DNA of 64,000 bases from Azorhizobium sp943371865. GTDB taxonomy: Bacteria; Pseudomonadota; Alphaproteobacteria; Rhizobiales; Xanthobacteraceae. The stretch spans positions 124,001 to 188,000 of the forward strand of contig NZ_CALRWL010000002.1 of NCBI RefSeq assembly GCF_943371865.1. Direction: 5' to 3'. The position numbers and the translations under genes were made by a program. The notes below the pieces were generated by a model that was given only the letters and a program-made list of their open reading frames with translations, was not told the DNA's origin and made no database searches. Of this stretch, positions 51,926-60,154 are shown in pieces. How positions within the stretch are numbered: the stretch's first letter is position 1; each line of letters starts with the position of its first letter.

Positions 51926-54391
51926 ATGACGGTCAACACCAGAGCCAGCAGGCATGCGCGGTTGCTGGCGAGCACTTTCCTCGCACTTGCAGCCGTGAGC
52001 ATCGGTGCGTCACGCCCCGCGGCGGCCCAGCCCGCGATCCAGGGGGAGACACAGCCCTCCTACAGCTTCAACATCCCGTCGAAATCCATCCGCGCCGCCA
52101 TGAACGACATTGTGCGTGTCACCGGCATCGACGTCGTGTTCGCCGAAACTCCCGCAGCCTCGCGCACCGGCAATGCGGTGCGCGGCTCTATGACCGTGCG
52201 CCAAGCCGTGGAAACCCTGCTGGCCGGCAGCAAGCTCGCCTACAGCTTCAGCAATGCAAACACCGTGCAGATCTACGACCCCTCCGCACCACGTTCAGGC
52301 ACCGCAGCCGGCACGGAAGGCGCCATTTCCCTCGACACCATCGATGTGAACAGCACCGGCCTTGCCCCTGCTTATGCTGGCGGCATGATCGCGACGGGCG
52401 GCAGCCTGGGAGTGCTTGGCGAGCGTAGTGTCATGGACACGCCGTTCACGGTCACCAACTACACCTCCAAGCTCATTCAGGAACAGGGCGCGCAGTCCAT
52501 CGCCGATGTGGTGCGCAACGATCCGGCCATCCGCAATTTGGACCCGACCAATGTAGGCAATGCCAACTATTTCCTCGTGCGCGGGGTCCAGGTCGGAAAT
52601 GGCGCCGTCGCCTTCGGCGGACTGTTCGGGATCGCCCCCAACAACCAATCGACGCTCGCCGGCATCGAACGGGTGGAAATTCTGAAAGGCCCAGGCGCCT
52701 TCCTGAGCGGCCTGTCACCCAGCGGCGTCGGCGCAGTGATCAATCTGGTGCCCAAGCGCGCTGGTGACGAGCCGCTCACCAGCCTGACCACCACTTACAT
52801 CAGCAACGCCCAGTTCGGCGGCCAGTTGGACGTCGGCCGGCGCTTCGGGGCAGAGAACGAGTTCGGCATCCGCGCCAACCTGCTGTTTCGCGACGGCGAC
52901 ACGCCGATAAGCCAGCAGTCGCAGGAACTGCTCAACGGCACCGTGGGCATGGACTATCGGGGCGAGAAGCTCCGCCTGTCGCTGGATTTCGGCCACCAGG
53001 CGATCGACACGAACCGGATGAACAATACGGTGACGCCCGCCGCCTGTGCGCTCGCCGTCTGTCCGCCTATTCCGAGCGCGCCTTCGCCAAGCCATGCGTG
53101 GGTGTCGCCCTGGAACTACAGCAACATAAACGACACCTACGGGATGGCGACGGCGGAATACGACTTCGCCCCGAACTGGACCGTCTATGCGAAGGCCGGC
53201 TTTGACACCACCCACTGGGACCAACTGGTGCAGGCGGGCACCAACCTCCAGGCCAACGGCAATTTCACCGCCACGACCTCCCGCTATCTCATCGATATCA
53301 ATCGCCAATCGGGCGAGACCGGCGTTCGCGGCGAATTCGATACCGGCCCGGTGAACCACAAGGTGACGCTGGCCGCCAATACCTATGTCTTCGATCGCAG
53401 CCAGGCACCGCAGCCCACCGGCATCTTCGCGCTCCCGGTGACCCGGTCGAACATCTATACGCCCGCTTTCGTGGCCGAGCCGGTCGTCGGCCTGATGTAT
53501 GCGGCGCCGCAGAGTTCGATCAGCTTCACGAGCTATGCGGCGTCCGACACTTTGTCGGTGCTGGACGAGCGCGTGCAACTGACCCTCGGCCTGCGCCAAC
53601 AATACGTGCATGTGGTGAACTACAACATCAGCACCGGCGCTCTTTCCGGGCCGGTCAACGATAGCTCCGCGCTGACGCCCATGGTCGGCCTGGTGGTCAA
53701 GCCATGGGAGCATGTCTCGCTCTATGCAAGCTATATCGAGGGCCTGACGGCAGGCACCGTCGTGCCGACGACCTATGCCAATGGCGGCGAGGTGCTGCCG
53801 CCTTATGTCACCAAGCAGTATGAAGCCGGCGTGAAAGTGGATTGGGGCAAGCTGCTCACCACCGTCAGCCTGTTCCATACCAGCCAGCAGTCAGGCATCA
53901 CCAACAGCGCCACCAATACCTTCACCGCGGACGGCGAGACGGTCTATCGGGGGGTGGAGTTCAATGTGGCGGGTGAGGTCCGCCCGGACCTGCGGGTGCT
54001 GGGCGGCTTCGTGCTGCTGGATGCGGAGAACACGCACACCAGCGGCGGCCTCTATGACGGTAAGGCACCCACGGGCACGCCGGACTATACGGCGAACATT
54101 GGCCTGGAATGGGACCCTTCCTTCGCCAGGAACCTCACCTTGTTCGCCCGTATGAACGCTACGGGTGCGGCCTGGGCGAATAATGTGAACAACCAAAAGG
54201 TGCCGGCCTGGACCACATTCGACTTTGGTGCCCGCTACGCCTTCGAACGGCAGAATGGCAAGCCCATCGTGGTGCAGGCCAATCTCACCAATGCCTTCAA
54301 CAAGGGCTATTGGACGGCCTATCCCGGCTTTAACCTGCTCTATCCCAGCGAGGCGCGGACCCTTCAGATCTCCACCATCTTCCAGTTCTGA
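51926..54391 (+). CDS. TonB-dependent siderophore receptor with a signalling (STN) domain
   Basis: The protein has 821 residues from the ATG at 51926; ATG 51917 and a far TTG are alternatives. Signal peptide ends near RPAAAQ. It has an STN domain (YSFNIPSKSIRAAMNDIVRVTGIDVVFAETPAASRTGNAVRGSMTVRQAVETLLAGSKLAYSF) for contact with FecR, a plug with GERSVMDTPFTVTNYTSKLI and GIERVEILKGPGAFLSGLSPSGVGAVINLVPKRA, and a 22-strand barrel ending ARTLQISTIFQF. It imports a ferric siderophore of unknown type. It is most like catecholate or mixed-type receptors, but substrate cannot be read off. The next gene starts 5 bp on. Confidence 0.92.
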   Translation: MTVNTRASRHARLLASTFLALAAVSIGASRPAAAQPAIQGETQPSYSFNIPSKSIRAAMNDIVRVTGIDVVFAETPAASRTGNAVRGSMTVRQAVETLLAGSKLAYSFSNANTVQIYDPSAPRSGTAAGTEGAISLDTIDVNSTGLAPAYAGGMIATGGSLGVLGERSVMDTPFTVTNYTSKLIQEQGAQSIADVVRNDPAIRNLDPTNVGNANYFLVRGVQVGNGAVAFGGLFGIAPNNQSTLAGIERVEILKGPGAFLSGLSPSGVGAVINLVPKRAGDEPLTSLTTTYISNAQFGGQLDVGRRFGAENEFGIRANLLFRDGDTPISQQSQELLNGTVGMDYRGEKLRLSLDFGHQAIDTNRMNNTVTPAACALAVCPPIPSAPSPSHAWVSPWNYSNINDTYGMATAEYDFAPNWTVYAKAGFDTTHWDQLVQAGTNLQANGNFTATTSRYLIDINRQSGETGVRGEFDTGPVNHKVTLAANTYVFDRSQAPQPTGIFALPVTRSNIYTPAFVAEPVVGLMYAAPQSSISFTSYAASDTLSVLDERVQLTLGLRQQYVHVVNYNISTGALSGPVNDSSALTPMVGLVVKPWEHVSLYASYIEGLTAGTVVPTTYANGGEVLPPYVTKQYEAGVKVDWGKLLTTVSLFHTSQQSGITNSATNTFTADGETVYRGVEFNVAGEVRPDLRVLGGFVLLDAENTHTSGGLYDGKAPTGTPDYTANIGLEWDPSFARNLTLFARMNATGAAWANNVNNQKVPAWTTFDFGARYAFERQNGKPIVVQANLTNAFNKGYWTAYPGFNLLYPSEARTLQISTIFQF

Positions 54392-54396
54392 GGCCC

Positions 54397-55329
54397 ATGC
54401 GGAAAGGCTCCTCACGGCGCGGCATGCTCTTGGGCCTCACAGCCCTGGGCCTTGCCGCGCGCGCATCTAGGCTCGTTGCCGCACCGTCCGCAACGCGGCG
54501 GGTCGAGACGCCGCTGGGACCGGTGGAGATACCGGCCGAGCCGCGCCGCGTGATCGCCGTCGACTCCCGCGTCTCGCTGGAATCGGCGCTCGCCCTCGAC
54601 CTGCCGATCGTAGGCTACAGCCACAGCCGCGCCCGTCCGTGGATCCCAGTGCCCGCGGGGGTGCCTTTTCTTGCCGCACCGCCGGATCTGGAACAGATTC
54701 TTGCGCTGAAGCCCGACCTCATCTTGTGCCCGGATACGGCCCCCTATTCCGATTGGTGGCCGCTCGCCCGCCTGCCGCGCATTGCCCCCGTGTTGCCGAG
54801 CGACCACCGCCTCTCCTGGCAGGAGAACCTGTCCCAGCTTGGCGTCTGGCTTGCCCGTGAAGGACGCGCCGCACGCCGCATCGCGGGCCAAGCGGATCTA
54901 ATCGCCGACATTCGCGCCCGGCATGCCGCTGTCATCGACAGGAGTGTCGTGGCGTCGCTCTATTTCGATCCCGTCAAGCGCCGCGCGCTCATCAGCACGG
55001 CCGGCACCGGCTATGGTCAGGTCATGCCCGCGCAGGTGCTGAGGGAATTAGGAGGGCATGGCATCAGCGCTGCGCATCTCGGCCCCTATGGCGAATTGGC
55101 GCTCGAAGCCTTTGGTGATGTGCTCGGGGCCGCCGATGCCATTCTGCTCTTCGACTTCGGCGACGGCTCGCCTCGGGTGTTGGCCCACGAAACTTTGTGG
55201 CAGCGCCTGCCGGCCGTGCGCGCAGGGCGCGTGCAGATCGTGGCCGACAATTGCACGTTCGGCTCCTGCTATACGGCCGGCTACCTCGCTGCCGCCTATG
55301 ATGGCCTTTATGCGCGTGTCGGCGCATGA
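54397..55329 (+). CDS. periplasmic ferric-siderophore binding protein
   Basis: This 310-residue protein has a Tat-type signal (SSRRGMLLGLTALGLAARAS) and then the FhuD/FecB fold: RVETPLGPVEIPAEPRRVIAVD, SLESALALDLPIVGYSHSRARPW, LEQILALKPDLILCPDTAPY, and LPAVRAGRVQIVAD. It hands the siderophore to the membrane permeases. It starts 5 bp after the receptor and overlaps the first permease gene by 4 bp. Confidence 0.88.
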   Translation: MRKGSSRRGMLLGLTALGLAARASRLVAAPSATRRVETPLGPVEIPAEPRRVIAVDSRVSLESALALDLPIVGYSHSRARPWIPVPAGVPFLAAPPDLEQILALKPDLILCPDTAPYSDWWPLARLPRIAPVLPSDHRLSWQENLSQLGVWLAREGRAARRIAGQADLIADIRARHAAVIDRSVVASLYFDPVKRRALISTAGTGYGQVMPAQVLRELGGHGISAAHLGPYGELALEAFGDVLGAADAILLFDFGDGSPRVLAHETLWQRLPAVRAGRVQIVADNCTFGSCYTAGYLAAAYDGLYARVGA

Positions 55330-56357
55330 GCATGCGGCCCCGACCACAGCGCATTCATCGCCGGAGGCACAGCGCGCGGGCGCTTCTGCTGAGCCTGCTG
55401 TTGCTGCTCCTTGCCATACTCGCCGGGCTTTCGGCCGGAGCCAAGCCCCTCTCGCCCGCCAGCGTGCTGGACGCCCTGGCGGGCCGCGGGTCCGAGGAAG
55501 CCCGCATCATCGTCCGGGAATTGCGTCTGCCGCGGGCCTTGCTGGGGCTGCTGGTGGGCGCGGCACTTGGCCTGTCCGGGGCCATCATCCAATCCGCCAC
55601 CCGCAATCCTTTGGGCGATCCGGGCCTCATGGGCGTCAATGCGGGCGCGAGCCTTGCCGTAGTCCTGGGCGCGGGCGTGTTCGGCATGACGGGTATCGGA
55701 TCACTCATCTGGCTGGCCGCCCTGGGGGCGGGGCTGGCGGCGCTCGCCGTCTATTTCGTCGCCGGCATGGGCACGAAGGACGCAAGCCCGCTGCAACTCA
55801 CCTTGGCAGGCGTCGCGGTGGGCGCCCTATGCTTCGGATTGGCGCAAGGCTTCGCCTTGTCCGATCCCGAGCGGTTCGACCTGGTGCGCAACTGGCGTGT
55901 GGGGGCCCTCTCGGGGGATGCGCGCGTCATTCTGCCCGCGGTGATCCCGGCCCTCGGCGCCGGACTGATCCTTGCGGCGTTCCTCGCGCCTCGGCTCAAT
56001 TTGATGGCCCTAGGCGCCGATCGCGCCGCGTCTCTTGGCGTCTCCGTCGCCCGCACCCAAGGCCTCTGCCTGCTGACGGTGATCTTGCTGGCCGGCGGAG
56101 CGACAGCCGCCGCCGGCCCCATTGCCTTTGTGGGCCTCGCCGCCCCGCACATGGTTCGCCGTCTCCTGGGCGCGGATGAACGACAGATTCTGGCCAATGC
56201 GGCGCTCATCGGCGCTGCCCTGCTCATCGGTGCGGACGCGCTGGGCCGGAGCCTCGCCGCACCGGCGGAGGTGCCGGCGGGCGTCGTCACCGCACTCGTC
56301 GGCGCACCGATCCTCCTTGTACTCGCACGCCTGAAATGGGGACGGGTAACCGCATGA
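55326..56357 (+). CDS. iron-siderophore ABC permease, FecC-like
   Basis: This 343-residue protein has about ten membrane helices. It has the FecCD pattern RELRLPRALLGLLVGAALGLSGAIIQSATRNPLGDPGLMGVNAGASL and, near the end, GPIAFVGLAAPHMVRRLLG. The second is the coupling-helix segment that touches the ATPase. The start overlaps the binding-protein stop as ATGA. Confidence 0.92.
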   Translation: MSMRPRPQRIHRRRHSARALLLSLLLLLLAILAGLSAGAKPLSPASVLDALAGRGSEEARIIVRELRLPRALLGLLVGAALGLSGAIIQSATRNPLGDPGLMGVNAGASLAVVLGAGVFGMTGIGSLIWLAALGAGLAALAVYFVAGMGTKDASPLQLTLAGVAVGALCFGLAQGFALSDPERFDLVRNWRVGALSGDARVILPAVIPALGAGLILAAFLAPRLNLMALGADRAASLGVSVARTQGLCLLTVILLAGGATAAAGPIAFVGLAAPHMVRRLLGADERQILANAALIGAALLIGADALGRSLAAPAEVPAGVVTALVGAPILLVLARLKWGRVTA

Positions 56358-57418
56358 GCGAAGGGCGCCTCTGGCAGAGGAGCATCTCCTCTCGCCCAGC
56401 ATTGCGACTAGGACGTCTCTCACTGCCGGTGCGGCCCCGGGGCGTTGCGTGTGGGATCGCCCTGGCCGTGGCCTGCCTTGTGCTCGCGCTGCTGGCGCTG
56501 TCTTTTGGCACCCTGCCGGTGTCTCCGGACGATGTGATGCGGGTTCTGCTCGGCCAAAGCGGAGCGGACCTTCATCTCGTCGTGGTGGAATGGAGGCTCC
56601 CGCGCATCACAGGCGGGCTTTTGGTGGGAACCGCCCTTGGCCTTGCAGGGGCACTGTTTCAGACGATCCTTCGCAATCCCCTCGGAAGTCCAGACATCAT
56701 CGGCTTCGATGCAGGGGCATTCACCGGCGCCCTCCTGGCAATGCTCGGTAGCGGTGGCCCCGCAGTCATCGCCGCCTCTTCCTTCGCCGGCGGGCTTCTG
56801 GCGGGTGGGCTCGTCTATGGCTTTGCGGGCTCCAGCCATGCCTTTCCGGCCCGCCTCGTGCTGATCGGCATCGCGGTGGGGGCGCTGTTCACCGCCCTCA
56901 ACGACTGGATCATCATGACCGTGCGGCTCGATGCCGCCGTGGCGGCAGCAAGCTGGAAACTCGGCTCCCTCGCCGGGATTGATTCCGGCCGTCTGACCAT
57001 TGGCGCCATCATTCTCGCCGTCGCCGTTCCACTGGCGCTGGCCCACGGCCGAACGATCCGGGTTCTCGAACTGGGGCCGGATCGCGCACGCGCCTTGGGA
57101 GAACCCACCTCGGCCAGACAGCTTCAGCTTGCGGTACTCGGCCTTCTGCTCACTGCGACCGCGACTTTTCTCGCCGGACCCGTCGGCTTTGTCGCCCTCA
57201 TCGCCCCTCAGGTGGCGCGAAGGATCTGCGGGGGACCCGGCCTGTCGCTGCCCGCTTCCGCGCTCACTGGCGCTGTCTTCCTCGTGGGCAGCGACCTCAT
57301 TGCGCGAACCCTGTTCCTCCCTCGCGTTCTGCCGGTGGGCTCGGTCACGGCGGCGGTAGGCGGCCTCTATTTCGCAATGCTGCTGCGAGCCAGCCTGCGT
57401 GGGGAGACGACGCGCTGA
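56354..57418 (+). CDS. iron-siderophore ABC permease, FecD-like
   Basis: The protein has 354 residues from the ATG at 56354, which overlaps the preceding stop as ATGA. EWRLPRITGGLLVGTALGLAGALFQTILRNPLGSPDIIGFDAGA and AGPVGFVALIAPQVARRICGGPG are the same landmarks as in the first permease, so the two form a heterodimer. Confidence 0.92.
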   Translation: MSEGRLWQRSISSRPALRLGRLSLPVRPRGVACGIALAVACLVLALLALSFGTLPVSPDDVMRVLLGQSGADLHLVVVEWRLPRITGGLLVGTALGLAGALFQTILRNPLGSPDIIGFDAGAFTGALLAMLGSGGPAVIAASSFAGGLLAGGLVYGFAGSSHAFPARLVLIGIAVGALFTALNDWIIMTVRLDAAVAAASWKLGSLAGIDSGRLTIGAIILAVAVPLALAHGRTIRVLELGPDRARALGEPTSARQLQLAVLGLLLTATATFLAGPVGFVALIAPQVARRICGGPGLSLPASALTGAVFLVGSDLIARTLFLPRVLPVGSVTAAVGGLYFAMLLRASLRGETTR

Positions 57419-58287
57419 GCCAGCCCGTCCCCATTCTTGAGGCCCGCGGCCTCCACGCCGGCCATAGCAGGCGACGCGTCCTGCGCGGCATCGACCTCGC
57501 GTTCCTGCCCGGCGGCTTCTACGCCATCATCGGGCCAAACGCCTGCGGCAAATCCACCTTGCTGCGCGCACTGGCTCGGCTACACCCCGCCACCGCAGGC
57601 ACGGTTCTGCTGGATGGCACCGACATCTCCGCGATCCGCCCCCGCGACCTTGCGCGCCGGCTCGGCGTGCTGCCGCAGGTGTCGGAGGCGCCCGAAGGCA
57701 TCACCGTGATGGAACTGGTGGCGCGCGGCCGCCATCCACACCAAAGCATGTTCCGCCAATGGTCGGCGGCGGACGAGGCTGCCGTTTGCTCCGCGATGGC
57801 AGAGGTCGGTGTCGCGGGGCTGGGGAACCGCCTGGTCAGTGAGCTTTCGGGTGGGCAGCGGCAGAAAGTGTGGATTGCAATGGCACTGGCGCAGGAGACT
57901 GACTTGCTGCTGCTGGACGAACCCACGACCTTTCTCGATCTCGCGCACCAGATCGAGGTTCTCGATCTTTGCCAATTTCTCAACAGCCAAGGGAAGACGC
58001 TCGTCGTGGTTCTGCATGACCTCAACCTGGCCTGCCGCTATGCCAGCCATCTGGTTGTGATGTCCGATGGTCTGATCTTCGCACAGGGCAAGCCGGCGGA
58101 GGTCATGAGCGAAGCGCTGGTGAAACAGGTGTTTGGACTGCCATCCTTGGTGATGCCGGATCCGCTGTATGGCACGCCGATGGTTCTGCCGAAATCCAGA
58201 CTACATCGGCAACGTCCGGGCCAATGCTGCGATGAAGCGGGCACGCACGCCGTTCAGGAGCAAACAAACGGCGTCAGCCGTCAGTGA
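57415..58287 (+). CDS. ferric-siderophore ABC transporter ATPase, probable CTG start
   Basis: The protein has 290 residues if it begins at the CTG at 57415, which overlaps the permease stop as CTGA with GGGGAGA six bases upstream. No ATG, GTG or TTG exists in frame before Walker A. It has PILEARGLHAGHSRRRVLRGI, Walker A GPNACGKST, the signature LSGGQRQKVWIAMAL, Walker B LLLLDEPTTFLD and the H-loop VLHDLN. The usual FecE-type end is near TPMVLPKSR. The frame then runs about 30 residues further, and its TGA stop (58285-58287) is the first triplet of an IS3 left end. It powers siderophore uptake. Confidence 0.88.
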   Translation: MSQPVPILEARGLHAGHSRRRVLRGIDLAFLPGGFYAIIGPNACGKSTLLRALARLHPATAGTVLLDGTDISAIRPRDLARRLGVLPQVSEAPEGITVMELVARGRHPHQSMFRQWSAADEAAVCSAMAEVGVAGLGNRLVSELSGGQRQKVWIAMALAQETDLLLLDEPTTFLDLAHQIEVLDLCQFLNSQGKTLVVVLHDLNLACRYASHLVVMSDGLIFAQGKPAEVMSEALVKQVFGLPSLVMPDPLYGTPMVLPKSRLHRQRPGQCCDEAGTHAVQEQTNGVSRQ

Positions 58288-58455
58288 ACCGCCCCAAATT
58301 TGTCGGAGGCCCAAACTACTGAGAGGGTCGGGCCGGGAGGAGTAAGTCGACGAACAAGTTTTCGCCCGAGGCACGCCAGCGGGGTGAGGAAGGTGCTGGA
58401 TCACGGCCGATCACCCATTCCGCTGGGCCGCAAATATGTGGATCTCCGGCAAGGT
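58285..58455 (+). mobile_element. IS3-family left end, copy 2
   Basis: TGAACCGCCCCAAATTTGTC begins a 171-bp stretch nearly repeated at 40231-40402. It has the OrfA opening SKSTNKFSPEAR in frame for 12 codons before small deletions break it. Its first three bases serve as the stop of the ABC ATPase gene. The transposase body is missing. Confidence 0.75.
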
Positions 58456-58773
58456 CGGGAGCACGTGACGTTGCCCCTCTGCCCTAATCCAGCTTGAAAT
58501 TCGTTACGGACCGACTTGAGGACCAGGACATGAACGGTCGTCAGCGGCCAAGCACCGGCGTGAGCCCGGGAGGTGCACTGATCATTGGGGAGCCGGTGCG
58601 CTCGCTGGGGCTGCCCACTTGCCGGTTTGCCATTTGGCATGTAGAGGCACCCCAGTCAATGAAGGCAAGTGCGCACCAGAATTGAGTAGTACTTTCCGTT
58701 ATCCGTAAGAGTCTTGATGGAATGTGCCACTATTATTCCATTTTGCAAGGACGCGCGATTAATTGCCGCTCGC

Positions 58774-58905
58774 TCATCGTGCGCCATTACGGTGCTTCGC
58801 CATCAGCCGCCAGTAGTCTTCCGGCAGCACCGCAATGATGGGGCGACTGTGTTTTTCGACCGTCAGGGGTTCAGCCCGATCAGTAAGTGCCGCTATCGCT
58901 TGTGG
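58774..58905 (-). pseudogene. YefM/Phd-type antitoxin, C-terminal scrap
   Basis: The 43 codons read LTDRAEPLTVEKHSRPIIAVLPEDYWRLMAK, the classic Phd/YefM sequence around the V-KHGRPVAV-L-EDY core. The frame has a stop just upstream and no start, so the DNA-binding N-terminus is gone. No toxin gene is seen. The rest of 58456-58979 shows nothing recognisable. Confidence 0.6.
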
Positions 58906-58979
58906 CTACAATGGCCTTAAAAACAAGGCTCATGTCGGGCTATCAAACGCGTCCGACGATGGGGCACCGAGCGCTCCTT

Positions 58980-59279
58980 TCAGACCCCGCGCGGCGTAGC
59001 GCCTGATCCGTGGCTCGCGTCATCAGGGGGGCATTGGCTCCCGTCCCCTGGAGGGGCAAGGGTCAGGGCCACTCCGATGCTGGTGTCGGTTTCAATGAAC
59101 TCAATACCAGCATTCCTCAGGGCCTCGACGATTGCGTGCCGTACACGCTCGCGGGGTGTCCTAGAGCCGTCCTCGAATGAGGAGAGCGTGTTTGCCGCGA
59201 TCTGCGCGCGATCCGCAAGCGTGTGCTGATCCCAACCGAGCAGGGCGCGGGCCGCACGAATTTGGGGACCATTAACCAT
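58980..59279 (-). CDS. XRE-family HTH regulator
   Basis: This 99-residue protein has the Cro/C1-type HTH VNGPQIRAARALLGWDQHTLADRAQIAANTLSSFEDGSRTPRERVRHAIVEALRNAGIEFIE in the form common in Hyphomicrobiales. The C-terminal 35 residues are loose and Pro/Gly-rich. It is divergent from the genes at 59537-62936 and may regulate them, or may be a stand-alone repressor of mobile-element origin. Confidence 0.82.
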   Translation of the reverse strand: MVNGPQIRAARALLGWDQHTLADRAQIAANTLSSFEDGSRTPRERVRHAIVEALRNAGIEFIETDTSIGVALTLAPPGDGSQCPPDDASHGSGATPRGV

Positions 59280-59536
59280 ATTCAGAGCTCGAAGTTGCGA
59301 AAAATTCCCAAATGGATAGAAGGGATGCCGTGAAACGGGGAACAGACACGCATCAGCGGCGGTCCCCCTTCGTGAGGTGACGCGTCTGGAGCGCCGTGCG
59401 AGCGGTGCAATGGACCCGGTCCAACGTTTCCGACCTTTCCTTTAGATCCAAATCGCCCAAAGGCCGCACTTCGTGCGCGGCCTCCGATCTCGAATCGCGC
59501 TCGGAGTCCTTTCTCCGACGACGGCGGAGCCTTGCC

Positions 59537-60151
59537 ATGATCTCAGCCATAGCAAACTCGTCCAGGATTCCTTTCAAAGCCACTCCTCGGCTCCCCAGCG
59601 ATTGGCTGGCCGAGGCCCTCGATACGCATCTCGCCATCGCGCCGCGCGTCATCGACTTCCGGCCCGTTCCCAGCAGCAGGGAGAGACTCAAATCATGCAT
59701 GGGGCCTCGAGGCTCGATCGTCCGATTGGCGAGGCTAGCCGATCGGATTCTCGTCGTCGTGGCAATCCCTGATGAGGCAGATACACCGCCGGGGTTTCGA
59801 CGAGAGCTGGCCCGATATTGGGGGACGACTAATCTCCTGATCGTGCGCGAATCCTGGCTTCTGCGGGAGCCCCGGCTCGAAGTCATATCGGCGGTGGTCG
59901 CCTGCCTTGACCAGATCCCCTCCGTGACAGACTGGCTCCGGATCGAGCGTCACCTGTTGGAACTAGGTGGAAGCTCATGCCTTGAGGAGTGCGTCGCTCA
60001 GGTTCGCCAGCATGAGGATCCGGCTGGTGCGGTGCTGGCGCTCGTCGCGGCCGGGTGGCTGCGTATCGAAGTGTCTCGGCCGCTCTCCGGTTCCAGCGTC
60101 ATCTCGCTGCCGGTTCGCCGTGATCGGGGCCGTTTGGTGGTGGGAGGCTGA
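59537..60151 (+). CDS. hypothetical protein preceding the FtsH-like gene
   Basis: The protein has 204 residues from the ATG at 59537, set at the point where protein-like composition begins; an earlier GTG at 59396 is possible. It has IVRLARLADRILVVVAIPDEADTPPGFRRELARYWGTTNLLIVRESWLL, suggestive of an alpha/beta domain, then a helical part and a final winged-helix-like LALVAAGWLRIEVSRPLSG. It has no cysteine cluster and no signal. Its stop is 3 bp ahead of the AAA protease gene, so the two are co-expressed and probably interact. I do not recognise the family. Confidence 0.65.
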   Translation: MISAIANSSRIPFKATPRLPSDWLAEALDTHLAIAPRVIDFRPVPSSRERLKSCMGPRGSIVRLARLADRILVVVAIPDEADTPPGFRRELARYWGTTNLLIVRESWLLREPRLEVISAVVACLDQIPSVTDWLRIERHLLELGGSSCLEECVAQVRQHEDPAGAVLALVAAGWLRIEVSRPLSGSSVISLPVRRDRGRLVVGG

Positions 60152-60154
60152 GCT

